Source: Streptomyces sp. NBC_01750
Lineage (GTDB): Bacteria; Actinomycetota; Actinomycetes; Streptomycetales; Streptomycetaceae
Direction of reading: 5' to 3'
Assembly: GCF_035918095.1 (NCBI RefSeq)
Contig: NZ_CP109137.1
Location: forward strand, 1,800,001-1,864,000
DNA: 64,000 nt
Below, piece after piece: positions 44,657 to 53,034 of the stretch (position 1 is its first letter; the number at the start of each line of letters is the position of its first letter). Position numbers and translations under genes: made by a program. The notes beneath the pieces were generated by a model. That model was given only the letters and a program-made list of their open reading frames with translations, was not told the DNA's origin and did not search any database.

Positions 44657-44891
44657 GGAGAGGTTCGCCTTCGTGAGGGGACGGGGGCCCGGCCGCAGCC
44701 GGTGGGGGGTGGTCACCCTGGCATGGCCCGAGGGCACATAACCCGACGGCCCATCATCACGGCAACCCTGCGATTTTGGCAGTGGCCAACCTCACGCAGG
44801 AATAGATCTGAGGTGTTTCAGAGGTTACGCCGCAGTAAACCAAGGTCACCCACGTGCTCGGTTCTCCGGGGCGTGGGCGGCTCCGAACGCC

Positions 44892-45593
44892 TCAGGGCGC
44901 CAGCACATCCAGTTCGGCGAGCGCCCCGAGGGAGATCTGGCGGGTGATCTCCTCGGCCCGGACCGCGTCGCCCTCACGAACTGCCTCGGCCACCTGGACA
45001 TGCAGGGTCACGGCCGCCGGATCGGGGTCGTCGAACATCACCTGATGGTGCGTACGTCCGGCGAGGACCTCGGCGACCACATCGCCGAGCCGCGCGAACA
45101 TCTCGTTGCCCGAGGCGTTCAGCACGACACGGTGGAAGGCGATGTCGTGCTTCAGATACCCCTCGAGCTGGTGTCCGCGCGATGTGGCGACCATGCCGAG
45201 GGCGCACTCCGTGAGTTCGGCGCACTGCTCGGGGGTGGCGTTGCGGGCGGCGAGCCCGGCCGCGACCGGCTCGATGGCGGAGCGCAGCACGGTCAGTGAG
45301 CGCAGCTGGCGCGGGCGGTCGCTGCCGGCCAGCCGCCAGCGGATGACCCGCGGGTCGTAGACGTTCCACTCCTCGGTCGGGCGGACGGTCACACCGACCC
45401 GGCGTCGGGACTCCACGAGGTGCATCGACTCCAGCACCCGGACCACTTCGCGGACGACGGTGCGCGAGACGTCGAAGCGCTGCGCCACCTCATCGGTGCG
45501 CAGCACGCTGCCCTGTGGATACTCGCCCGCGGTGATCGCGAGGCCGAGGGTGTCCAGCACATGGGAATGGAGGCCCCGGCCCTCAGTGGTCAT
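44892..45593 (-). CDS. gntR: FadR-type GntR regulator of the gluconate operon
   Basis: A 233-aa GntR/FadR-subfamily repressor. The winged helix-turn-helix is at about 5-75 ('GSVLRTDEVAQRFDVSRTVVREVVRVLESM') and the FCD effector domain is at about 90-225 with 'HDIAFHRVVLNASGNEMF'. It is divergent from gntK-gntP, the standard arrangement for gluconate repressors, so gluconate or gluconate-6-phosphate is the likely inducer. The ATG at 45593 matches the family N-terminus; the 129-codon upstream extension covers the promoter and gntK start. A wide inverted repeat lies in the divergent promoter. Confidence 0.88.
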   Translation of the reverse strand: MTTEGRGLHSHVLDTLGLAITAGEYPQGSVLRTDEVAQRFDVSRTVVREVVRVLESMHLVESRRRVGVTVRPTEEWNVYDPRVIRWRLAGSDRPRQLRSLTVLRSAIEPVAAGLAARNATPEQCAELTECALGMVATSRGHQLEGYLKHDIAFHRVVLNASGNEMFARLGDVVAEVLAGRTHHQVMFDDPDPAAVTLHVQVAEAVREGDAVRAEEITRQISLGALAELDVLAP

Positions 45594-45630
45594 GGGGCAA
45601 GAGTATCGGGGCACGATTCGGGATCTAAAA

Positions 45631-45669
45631 GTATGACGTTTATGTCTCGACCTCTTGAATACGTCATAC
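45631..45669. promoter_or_regulatory. Probable GntR operator, GTATGACGT inverted repeat
   Basis: GTATGACGT (45631-45639) and its exact complement ACGTCATAC (45661-45669) sit 21 bp apart in the gntR-gntK divergent promoter. This could be two half-sites of one wide operator or two separate operators on opposite faces. TTGAAT and TATACC-like promoter elements overlap it. Confidence 0.65.
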
Positions 45670-45726
45670 CTAATGGGCTTCAGTAGCGCGACGGACCGAT
45701 GTCGACGAAGACAGCGAGGCACGTAA

Positions 45727-46236
45727 ATGAGCACCCCCCACGTCGTCGTGGTGATGGGCGTGGCAGGCACCGGCAAGACCACGATCGGCCCCCTGCTCGC
45801 CGCCGCACTGGGCGTCCCGTACGCCGAGGGCGACGATTTCCACCCCCCGGCGAACATCGCCAAGATGTCGGCCGGCACCCCGCTGGACGACGCGGACCGC
45901 GGGCCCTGGCTCGATGCCATCGGGCAGTGGGCGCACAGCCGGGCGGGGTTGGGCGGAGTGGTCTCCAGCTCCGCGCTCAAGCGGGTCTATCGCGACCGGC
46001 TGCGGGCCGCCGCACCCGGTGCCGTCTTCCTCCATCTCACCGGCGACCGGGCGCTCGTGGAGCAGCGGATGTCCGAGCGCAAGGGCCACTTCATGCCCGC
46101 CGCGCTGCTGGACTCGCAGTTCGCCACGCTCCAGCCGCTCGGCGGGGACGAGGTGGGCGTCGCCGTCGATGTGTCCGGCACCCCGGAAGAAATAACCGAA
46201 CGGGCCGTCGCCGCGCTGCGCCGGCTCGAGAGCTAA
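45727..46236 (+). CDS. gntK: Gluconokinase
   Basis: A 169-aa GntK-type kinase that phosphorylates D-gluconate to 6-phosphogluconate, feeding the pentose phosphate pathway. The P-loop 'VMGVAGTGKTTIGPLLA' is at residues 9-25, 'EGDDFHPPANIAKMSAGTPL' is the substrate-binding signature and 'ERKGHFMPAALLDSQFATL' is the lid region. Length is standard. It is 12 bp upstream of gntP and divergent from gntR. Confidence 0.95.
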   Translation: MSTPHVVVVMGVAGTGKTTIGPLLAAALGVPYAEGDDFHPPANIAKMSAGTPLDDADRGPWLDAIGQWAHSRAGLGGVVSSSALKRVYRDRLRAAAPGAVFLHLTGDRALVEQRMSERKGHFMPAALLDSQFATLQPLGGDEVGVAVDVSGTPEEITERAVAALRRLES

Positions 46237-46248
46237 GGAATCGCCACC

Positions 46249-47646
46249 GTGACCAGTCTCAGCGTCGAGACGCTGGCAGCGGACGCCACCGAAACGATCA
46301 CTTCGGCCGGCAACGCGCAGTTGGGCATCGCCGTCCTGGCGGGCATTGCCGTCATCGTCCTTCTCATCACCAGGTTCAAGGTCCATGCCTTCCTGGCGCT
46401 GACCATCGGCTCACTGGCTCTCGGCGCGTTCGCCGGCGCCCCGCTGGACAAGGCCATAGTCAGCTTCACCACCGGCCTCGGCACCACCGTCGCCGGTGTG
46501 GGCGTGCTCATCGCGCTCGGTGCGATCCTCGGCAAGCTCCTCGCCGACTCCGGCGGCGCGGACCAGATCGTCGACACGATCCTCGCCAGGGCCGGCGGTC
46601 GCGCCATGCCGTGGGCGATGGTGCTCATCGCCTCGGTGATCGGGCTGCCGCTCTTCTTCGAGGTCGGCATCGTGCTGCTGATCCCGGTGGTACTGCTCGT
46701 CGCCAAGCGCGGCAACTACTCGCTGATGCGGATCGGCATCCCGGCCCTGGCCGGCCTCTCCGTGATGCACGGGCTGATCCCGCCGCACCCCGGGCCGCTG
46801 GTCGCGATCGACGCCATCGGCGCCAACCTCGGCGTCACGCTGGCGCTGGGTGTGGTGGTCGCCATTCCGACCGTGATCATCGCGGGTCCGGTGTTCTCCC
46901 GATTCGCCGCGCGCTGGGTGGACATCCCGGCGCCGGAGCGCATGATTCCGCAGCGTCCTTCCGAAGACCTGGACCGGCGTCCCGGCTTCGGCGCCACGGT
47001 GGCCACCGTGCTGCTGCCGGTCGTCCTCATGCTGGTCAAGGCGCTCGTGGACATCGTCGTCGACGACAAGGAGAGCGGCATCCAGCGTGTCACCGATGTC
47101 ATCGGCTCGCCGCTCATCGCCCTGCTCGCTGCGGTCATCGTCGGAATGTTCACGCTGGGCCGCGCGGCCGGGTTCACCAAGGAACGGCTCTCCTCCACCG
47201 TCGAGAAGTCGCTCGCCCCGATCGCGGGCATCCTGCTGATCGTCGGCGCGGGCGGCGGCTTCAAGCAGACTCTGATCGACGTCGGCGTGGGCCGGATGAT
47301 CCTGGACTTCTCCAAGAGCTGGTCGATTCCGGCGCTGCTGCTGGCCTGGCTCATCGCCGTGGCCATCCGTCTGGCGACCGGCTCGGCGACCGTGGCGACC
47401 ATCTCAGCCGCCGGTCTGGTCGCGCCGCTCGCGGCCGATATGTCGACCACGCACGCGGCCCTGCTGGTGCTGGCGATCGGCACGGGCTCGCTCTTCTTCA
47501 GCCATGTCAACGACGCCGGATTCTGGCTGGTGAAGGAGTACTTCGGGATGAGTGTCGGCCAGACGATCAAGACCTGGTCGGTGATGGAGACGATCATCTC
47601 CGTGGTCGGCCTCGGCTGCGTACTGCTGCTGTCACTCGTCCTCTAG
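46249..47646 (+). CDS. gntP: Gluconate:H+ symporter GntP
   Basis: A 465-aa GntP-family permease with about 12 membrane helices. Family stretches include 'GVGVLIALGAILGKLLADSG', 'GLIPPHPGPLVAIDAIGANLG' and 'SHVNDAGFWLVKEYFGMS'. It imports gluconate for GntK. The start is GTG at 46249 after AAGGAA. Its last 15 nt overlap the 3' end of the convergent cytochrome gene, leaving no space for a terminator. Confidence 0.95.
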   Translation: MTSLSVETLAADATETITSAGNAQLGIAVLAGIAVIVLLITRFKVHAFLALTIGSLALGAFAGAPLDKAIVSFTTGLGTTVAGVGVLIALGAILGKLLADSGGADQIVDTILARAGGRAMPWAMVLIASVIGLPLFFEVGIVLLIPVVLLVAKRGNYSLMRIGIPALAGLSVMHGLIPPHPGPLVAIDAIGANLGVTLALGVVVAIPTVIIAGPVFSRFAARWVDIPAPERMIPQRPSEDLDRRPGFGATVATVLLPVVLMLVKALVDIVVDDKESGIQRVTDVIGSPLIALLAAVIVGMFTLGRAAGFTKERLSSTVEKSLAPIAGILLIVGAGGGFKQTLIDVGVGRMILDFSKSWSIPALLLAWLIAVAIRLATGSATVATISAAGLVAPLAADMSTTHAALLVLAIGTGSLFFSHVNDAGFWLVKEYFGMSVGQTIKTWSVMETIISVVGLGCVLLLSLVL

Positions 47647-48306
47647 CCGGTCGTCCAGCCACAGCGGGTGTTCCCGCTTCGCCCACGGGCGCTCGACCGA
47701 CCCGGTACGCATACCCCTGCGTGCCTCCGGGTCGGCGAGCGCCATGGCGATGTGTCCGGCCAGCACGATGCCGACGGTCAGCGACAGCCAGTCATGGACG
47801 AACGTCGCGCTGGTCCGCCAGACCAGCGGGGTCAGGTGGGTGAACCACATCAGCAGCCCGGTCGCCAGCATCACCAGCACCGCGCCCGCGATCCACGCGG
47901 CGTACACCTTCTGCCCGGCGTTGAACTTGCCCGCGGGACGGGACTCGGGACGGCGGTCGCGCCGGCGGGCCGCGCGCAGCCATGTCCGGTCGTGCGGCCC
48001 GAAGCGGTTCAGCCTGCGCAGATCGGCCCGGAAGGCGGGCGAGGCGAGACCGAGCAGGAACGGCACGGGCAGCAGCAGCCCGGCCCACTCATGGACGGTG
48101 ACCACCAGGTAGCGGCGGCCGACGAGTTCGGCGATCTGAGGTACGTAGAGAGCCGCGGCGGTCGCCACACAGAGCAGCATCAGCCCGGCAGTCGTACGGT
48201 GCACCCAGCGCTCGGCGCGGCTGAACCGCCGTACCCGCGGGGGCCGTTCAGACTGTGGGGGTGTCAGTGCGGCCATTGGACCGGCCGACCCAGGCGTCGA
48301 CGTCAT
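47632..48306 (-). CDS. Cytochrome b561-type membrane subunit
   Basis: A 224-aa membrane protein with four to five hydrophobic helices and several helix-associated His residues suited to b-type haem ('RWVHRTTAGLMLL', 'LVVTVHEWAGLLLP', 'SATFVHDWLSLTVGIVLAGHIAMAL'). It probably carries electrons between quinone and the extracytoplasmic molybdoenzyme encoded directly upstream. The start ATG (48306) lies inside that gene, with GGAGGAG 7 nt before it, so the two are coupled with a 59-bp overlap. The 3' end overlaps the end of gntP. Confidence 0.82.
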   Translation of the reverse strand: MTSTPGSAGPMAALTPPQSERPPRVRRFSRAERWVHRTTAGLMLLCVATAAALYVPQIAELVGRRYLVVTVHEWAGLLLPVPFLLGLASPAFRADLRRLNRFGPHDRTWLRAARRRDRRPESRPAGKFNAGQKVYAAWIAGAVLVMLATGLLMWFTHLTPLVWRTSATFVHDWLSLTVGIVLAGHIAMALADPEARRGMRTGSVERPWAKREHPLWLDDRLEDE

Positions 48307-48973
48307 AGCCCCGCTCCTCCCAGTAGCCGGGCCGGACGCCGTCGGTGACGGTGATCCCGGAAAGCCATTTCGCCGACTTGTAGAAATACATCGGTGCGAC
48401 ATAGAGCCGGACCGGGCCGCCGTGGGAGTGGCTGACCGGCTTGTCCTGCATCTGCAGGGCAACCAGCACATCGTCGCGACGGGCCTGCGGCAGCGTGAGG
48501 CTCTCGCTGTACGTGCCGTCGAAACAGCTGAAGCGGATCGCCTTGGCCTCGGGGCGTACGCCCGCGGCGTCCAGCAGCAGCGACAGCTTGACGCCCGCGA
48601 ACGGGGTGTCGGGGACCCGCCAGCCGGTGACGCACTGGACGTCGCGTACGACCCTGGTCTGCGGGAGCCTGCGCAGCGCGTCCAGCGTGTAGGTCGCCGG
48701 GCGGTCGACCAGACCGTCGACGGTCAGCCGGTAGCTCCGCTCGTCCTTGCGCGGTACGGAGGAGGCGACCGAGTAGTAGCGGAAGCCGCCGCCGTTGGGC
48801 AACAGCCCGCTCAGACCGGTCGGGTCCTTGTCCGAGGCCGCGCCGAGGAAGGATTCGAGCCCGCGCTGCAGATAGGGCGCCGCCACGACTCCGGTCGCGC
48901 CGAGGCCGAGCATGCCGAGCACCAAGCGGCGCCCGACGGGCGCGCCCTCGGTGTCGGAGTGGTGTGTGGTCAC
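48248..48973 (-). CDS. Exported molybdopterin-dependent oxidoreductase (sulfite-oxidase fold)
   Basis: A 241-aa protein of the sulfite oxidase/YedY superfamily. The conserved Cys that ligates molybdenum is in 'RDVQCVTGWRVPDTPFAGV', and 'LYVAPMYFYKSAKWLSGI' closes the core. The N-terminus has an Arg pair and hydrophobic stretch ('GRRLVLGMLGLGATGVVAAP') suggesting export or membrane anchoring. With the overlapping cytochrome gene it resembles the MsrPQ (YedYZ) pair that repairs oxidised methionine, but the substrate is not proven. The GTG start (48973) is the least certain part; AAAGG lies very close to it. Confidence 0.82.
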   Translation of the reverse strand: MTTHHSDTEGAPVGRRLVLGMLGLGATGVVAAPYLQRGLESFLGAASDKDPTGLSGLLPNGGGFRYYSVASSVPRKDERSYRLTVDGLVDRPATYTLDALRRLPQTRVVRDVQCVTGWRVPDTPFAGVKLSLLLDAAGVRPEAKAIRFSCFDGTYSESLTLPQARRDDVLVALQMQDKPVSHSHGGPVRLYVAPMYFYKSAKWLSGITVTDGVRPGYWEERGYDVDAWVGRSNGRTDTPTV

Positions 48974-49102
48974 CCTTTGATTCGAACACCACGGGCCTCC
49001 AGAAGCCAGAAGAACCGGCCGCACGTCAGACTTTCGTCACACTCCGTCGGCAAGTGGCGTTTCGGGGCCTGCCCTCGATCTCCTGACGGGCCGCAATTCG
49101 CC

Positions 49103-50758
49103 CTAGCCCACCGCTTTCGCCGCTGCCCGCCCCGCTGCCCGCCCCGAGAAGATGCAGCCGCCGAGGAACGTGCCCTCCAGCGAGCGGTAGCCGTGCACCC
49201 CGCCGCCGCCGAAGCCGGCCGATTCGCCCGCCGCGTACAGACCCGCCAGCGGCTCGCCGTCCTCTCCGAGCACCCGCGAGGACAGGTCGGTCTCCAGGCC
49301 TCCGAGGGATTTGCGGGTGACGATATTCAGCCGCACGGCGATGAGCGGTCCGGCCTTGGGGTCGAGGATGCGGTGCGGTGCGGCGGTACGTATGAGCTTG
49401 TCGCCGAGATAGTTGCGGGCCCCGCGGATGGCCGTGACCTGGAGGTCCTTGGTGAACCGGTTCTTGATCTCCCGGTCCCGCGCGGTGATCTCGCGCCGCA
49501 GCTCCGCCTCGTCGATCAGCGCCTCCTTGGTGAGTGCGTTCATCCCTCGTACGAGCGCGGAGAGATCGTGCTCGACGACGAAGTCGACGCCGTTGTCCAT
49601 GAAAGCCTTCACCGGGCCCGGGACATCGGCCCTGGCGCGCCCGATCACATCGCGGATCGACTTCCCGGTCAGATCCGGGTTCTGCTCGGAGCCCGACAGT
49701 GCGAACTCCTTGCCGATGATCTTCTGGTCGAGCACGAACCAGGTGTAGTCGTAGCCGGACTTCATGATGTGCTCGAGCGTGCCGAGCGTGTCGAAGCCGG
49801 GGAAGAGCGGGACGGGCAGCCGCTTGCCGCGCGCGTCCAGCCAGAGGGAGGACGGGCCGGGCAGGATGCGGATGCCGTGCCTGGCCCAGATCGGGTTCCA
49901 GTTCTCGATGCCCTCGGTGTAGTGCCACATCCGGTCGCGGTTGATGTGGCTCGCGCCCGCGCCCTCCGCGATGCCGAGCATCAGCCCGTCGACGTGCGCG
50001 GGAACGCCGGAGAGCATCTTCCGTGGCGGGGTGCCGAGCCGCTCGGGCCACTGGGCGCGTACGAGATCGTGGTTGCCGCCTATGCCGCCCGAGGTGACGA
50101 TCACCGCCTGCGCGCGGAACTCGAAGGCGCCGGCCACCTCGCGGGTGCTCGCGGTGCCGCGCTCGGCTGCGGACGGCTCGAGGACCTCGCCGCTGACGGT
50201 GTCCAGCACTCCGGCACTGCCGCTCAGGCCGGTGACGCGGTGCCGGAACCTCAGCTGGACCAGGCCGCGCGCGACGCCTTCCCGGACCCGGCGTTCGAAG
50301 GGTGCGACCACGCCGGGTCCGGTGCCCCAGGTGACGTGGAAACGCGGTACGGAGTTGCCGTGGCCGGTGGCGTCGTATCCGCCGCGCTCGGCCCAGCCCA
50401 CCACCGGGAAGAACCGCATTCCCTGCGCGTGCAGCCAGGCCCGCTTCTCGCCGGCGGCGAAGTCGACGTATGCCTCGGCCCACTCGCGCGGCCACCGGTC
50501 CTCGTCGCGGTCGAACCCGGCAGTGCCGAGCCAGTCCTGGAGCGCCAGGGCCCTGCTGTCCTTGATCCGCATCCGCCGCTGCTCGGGCGAGTCGACGAAG
50601 AACAGCCCGCCGAAGGACCAGTGCGCCTGCCCGCCGATGGACTGCTCGGGCTCCTGGTCGAGAAGGATGACCTTGCGCCCCGCGTCGACGAGCTCCGCGG
50701 TGGCCACCAGGCCTGCCAGCCCTGCCCCGATCACGATCACATCAGCGTCGTACGCCAT
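49103..50758 (-). CDS. FAD-binding dehydrogenase (KstD/fumarate-reductase-like)
   Basis: A 551-aa flavoprotein of the FAD-binding_2 family. The dinucleotide fold 'DVIVIGAGLAGLVATAEL' opens the protein and 'LLDQEPEQSIGGQAHWSFGG' is the adjoining FAD contact. The C-terminal FAD segment is 'GLYAAGESAGFGGGGVHGYRSLEGTFLGGCIFSGR'. This group is often annotated as 3-ketosteroid-dehydrogenase-like; the substrate is unknown. The ATG at 50758 was chosen over one 9 nt upstream because AAGGA is then at a workable distance. It is divergent from the Nudix gene. Confidence 0.87.
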   Translation of the reverse strand: MAYDADVIVIGAGLAGLVATAELVDAGRKVILLDQEPEQSIGGQAHWSFGGLFFVDSPEQRRMRIKDSRALALQDWLGTAGFDRDEDRWPREWAEAYVDFAAGEKRAWLHAQGMRFFPVVGWAERGGYDATGHGNSVPRFHVTWGTGPGVVAPFERRVREGVARGLVQLRFRHRVTGLSGSAGVLDTVSGEVLEPSAAERGTASTREVAGAFEFRAQAVIVTSGGIGGNHDLVRAQWPERLGTPPRKMLSGVPAHVDGLMLGIAEGAGASHINRDRMWHYTEGIENWNPIWARHGIRILPGPSSLWLDARGKRLPVPLFPGFDTLGTLEHIMKSGYDYTWFVLDQKIIGKEFALSGSEQNPDLTGKSIRDVIGRARADVPGPVKAFMDNGVDFVVEHDLSALVRGMNALTKEALIDEAELRREITARDREIKNRFTKDLQVTAIRGARNYLGDKLIRTAAPHRILDPKAGPLIAVRLNIVTRKSLGGLETDLSSRVLGEDGEPLAGLYAAGESAGFGGGGVHGYRSLEGTFLGGCIFSGRAAGRAAAKAVG

Positions 50759-50870
50759 GAGTTCCATCCTTGTCGGGCTCGGCCGTGTCAGGGGCGCGTG
50801 CGGTGGTCCGATCTTCGGTACGGGTCAGTAACTAGTCAACAGTCCGGTCGGCCGGTGATTGGATGGGGGC

Positions 50871-51386
50871 ATGACTCCCGCTGACGAAATCCTGGACATC
50901 GTCGACGAGAACGACGAGGTGATAGGCCAGGCCGCGCGCGGCGAGGCATACGCCCGCCGGATGCGCCACCGCTGTGCGTTCATCCTCGTCAGGGACGCGG
51001 AGGGCCGGATCTTCGTCCACCGCCGTACGGCGACGAAGCTTGTCTTCCCTTCGCTGTACGACATGTTCGTCGGCGGCGTCGTCGGCGCGGGCGAGAGCTA
51101 CGACGAGGCGGCGCTGCGCGAGGCCGAGGAGGAGCTCGGGGTCCGCGGACTCCCCCGGCCCGAACCGCTGTTCAAGTTCCTGTACGAGAACGGCGAGCAG
51201 AGCTGGTGGTCGGCCGTGTACGAGGTCCGCTGCGAGCTGCCCGTGCACCCTCAGGCCGATGAGATCGCCTGGCACGACTTCCTGCCGGAGGAGGAGCTGG
51301 AGCGGCGGCTCGGTGAGTGGGAGTGGGTGCCGGACGGTCTCGCGGCGTACGAACGGGTGCGGGAGTCGGGTACGCGGCCCTCCTGA
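50871..51386 (+). CDS. Nudix hydrolase (YfcD-like)
   Basis: A 171-aa Nudix protein. The Nudix box is complete: 'GGVVGAGESYDEAALREAEEELG' in two overlapping pieces, with the REAEEE metal-binding core at about 85-90. The N-terminus 'EILDIVDENDEVIGQAARGEAY' and 'RHRCAFILV' are typical of the YfcD/IPP-isomerase-like subgroup. It cleaves a nucleoside diphosphate-linked compound of unknown identity. The following 221 bp to the DUF202 gene hold no gene, only its promoter. Confidence 0.9.
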   Translation: MTPADEILDIVDENDEVIGQAARGEAYARRMRHRCAFILVRDAEGRIFVHRRTATKLVFPSLYDMFVGGVVGAGESYDEAALREAEEELGVRGLPRPEPLFKFLYENGEQSWWSAVYEVRCELPVHPQADEIAWHDFLPEEELERRLGEWEWVPDGLAAYERVRESGTRPS

Positions 51387-51594
51387 CCGGGCGTCGGCGA
51401 GATCGCGGGCCCGGTCGGAGGTGATGCCCGGCGCCGGGGGAAGCGCGCGGGGGCTGTGGCCGCTGCCACGGACCGGGATCGGGCTGCCGTCCCGTACGGC
51501 CCGACTCGGCAGCTGCCGGATGGAGTTGCCGAGGATCGGACAGCGGCTCCCCGTACCGCCGCCCGGTGGCCGGGGCCACTGACAACTCCGCGGG

Positions 51595-51607
51595 TAGGGT
51601 GCGGCAG
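51595..51607 (+). promoter_or_regulatory. -10 element of a likely leaderless promoter
   Basis: TAGGGT (51595-51600) ends 7 nt before the GTG at 51608 and no ribosome binding site intervenes. The arrangement is identical to that before the first gene of the window. Confidence 0.45.
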
Positions 51608-52006
51608 GTGAGCGAAATCGGACAGAGCCTGCGGCTGTGGTTCGCGCCCCAGCGGGTGCGGGAGGAGGGCGAGACCCCCGACTACCGGTTCTCGCTCGCC
51701 AATGAGCGGACCTTTCTCGCCTGGCTGCGTACGGCGCTCGCACTGATCGGCGGCGGGTTCGCGGTCGACCAGTTTCTGCCGGACCTGGCCTGGGGATTGC
51801 GCGCGGGGATGGCGCTCGGGCTGCTGGGCGCCGGGGTGCTGTGTGCGCTGCGCGCTGTGAATCACTGGGTGCGGTGCGAGCGGGCGATGCGGCGGGGCGA
51901 GGATCTGCCCGTTTCGCGGTTCCCGACCCTCCTGAGCATGGTGATCGCCGTCGTCGCGGTGGCGATGGTGGTGGTCGTTCTCTTCGGCTGGGAGGGCGGG
52001 CGTTGA
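51608..52006 (+). CDS. DUF202 (YidH-like) membrane protein
   Basis: A 132-aa protein with three membrane helices. The DUF202 signature 'FSLANERTFLAWLRTALALIGGG' (Glu-Arg then LAW-x-RT) leads into helix 1; helices 2 and 3 are 'GLRAGMALGLLGAGVLCAL' and the C-terminal 'MVIAVVAVAMVVVVLF'. Function is unknown. The start is GTG. Its stop overlaps the start of the second DUF202 gene (TTGA). Confidence 0.82.
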   Translation: MSEIGQSLRLWFAPQRVREEGETPDYRFSLANERTFLAWLRTALALIGGGFAVDQFLPDLAWGLRAGMALGLLGAGVLCALRAVNHWVRCERAMRRGEDLPVSRFPTLLSMVIAVVAVAMVVVVLFGWEGGR

Positions 52007-52320
52007 CCGTCGAGCCGGAGCGGGATCCGGGGCTGCAGCCCGAGCGGACCCGGCTGGCGTGGCGCAGGACCACCCTGGCGTTCACCGTGGCGGCCGTGCT
52101 CGCTGCCCGGCAGGCGGCCGGCGGCGATCTGGGCACTGCCGGGTTCATGGCGGTGGCCTGCAGTGCCCTGGTGTGGCTGGGATTTCTGCGGGTGGCCCAC
52201 CGGCGGGTGCACGCGCTGGGTACCGGTCCCAGACCGCAGGCGCTGCCGGGCCGTGCCGCGCTGGCAGCCGTGGCCTGCACGGTCGCCCTGGCCGGTTTCG
52301 CGGTCGCGGTGATCGTCTGA
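52003..52320 (+). CDS. Second DUF202 membrane protein, TTG start
   Basis: A 105-aa paralogue-like DUF202 protein: 'LQPERTRLAWRRTTLAFTVAA' is the signature and three hydrophobic helices follow. It starts with TTG at 52003, whose last two bases form part of the upstream TGA stop, so translation is coupled. It lacks the short N-terminal extension of its neighbour. The two probably form a hetero-oligomer in the membrane. Confidence 0.78.
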   Translation: MTVEPERDPGLQPERTRLAWRRTTLAFTVAAVLAARQAAGGDLGTAGFMAVACSALVWLGFLRVAHRRVHALGTGPRPQALPGRAALAAVACTVALAGFAVAVIV

Positions 52321-52348
52321 ACTCAGGCCGCCGGTCGGCTCGGGCCGC

Positions 52349-52464
52349 CCGGTCGGCGGCGACGACGATCTTGCCGCGGGTGCGGCCCTCCGCGTTCAGC
52401 GCTTGAGCCTCGGCCGCCTGCTCCAGCGGGAAGGCCCGGTCCACAGGGAATCCGACCCTCAGCT
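52349..52464 (-). pseudogene. Remnant of a zinc-type quinone oxidoreductase C-terminus
   Basis: On the minus strand about 38 codons read 'LRVGFPVDRAFPLEQAAEAQ' followed by 'ALNAEGRTRGKIVVAADR', the characteristic end of NADPH:quinone oxidoreductase/zinc-binding alcohol dehydrogenases (MDR family). Upstream sequence in the same frame has no NAD-binding domain, only GC-rich non-family residues. Only the last tenth or so of the gene survives. It occupies the 331 bp between the DUF202 pair and the His-rich gene; the remainder shows nothing recognisable. Confidence 0.7.
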
Positions 52465-52651
52465 GCGGTCGGCGCTTGCGCAAGCCGGGTCTGTACGAGC
52501 GCCCCGGGCCGGTCGGCGCGCCCCTGCGCGGTGATGCGCGGTCATCCTGTTTTCCCGGGCGCGGCACGGGGCCGGGACACGGACGCAGAGAGTCCCGACG
52601 GATAGCCTGAAGAGCGACAGAACGCCACGAATCACATCAAAGGTGAGCGTC

Positions 52652-52948
52652 ATGACCGTTCTCCACCACGAACATCCCACGCATGAGCACACGCACGGTC
52701 CGGCCTGCGGGCATACCGAGGTTCCGCACGGCGATCACGTGGATTACGCGCACGACGGCCATCTCCACCGGGCGCACTCCGGGCACTGGGACGAGTGCGA
52801 GCCGGGCGAGCATGTCTCGCACAGCGGCCATGCGCACGATCACGGCCCGGGCTGCGGGCACCCCGCCGTGGAGCACGGCGACCATATGGACTACGCCCAC
52901 GACGGACACCGGCACGCCCAGCATGACGGCCACTGGGACGACCACTGA
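52652..52948 (+). CDS. Histidine-rich metal-binding protein with internal duplication
   Basis: A 98-aa protein with 28 histidines. Two copies of a unit of about 32 residues are obvious: 'GPACGHTEVPHGDHVDYAHD' onward and 'GPGCGHPAVEHGDHMDYAHD' onward, each ending GHWD-[ED]. CGH, HGDH and GHLH/GHRH clusters suggest binding of several Zn, Ni or Co ions. There is no signal peptide or membrane helix, so it is a likely cytoplasmic metal reservoir. The ATG at 52652 follows AAAGGTGAG. No Zur-like dyad was found upstream. Confidence 0.8.
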   Translation: MTVLHHEHPTHEHTHGPACGHTEVPHGDHVDYAHDGHLHRAHSGHWDECEPGEHVSHSGHAHDHGPGCGHPAVEHGDHMDYAHDGHRHAQHDGHWDDH

Positions 52949-53034
52949 GCACGGCCGGCTCCCGCCTTCCCCCGAGCCCCGGCCAACTGGCAGTCTGTTA
53001 CCGCTCGGTTCGGCCTTGACTCGGGGGAGTTCAG

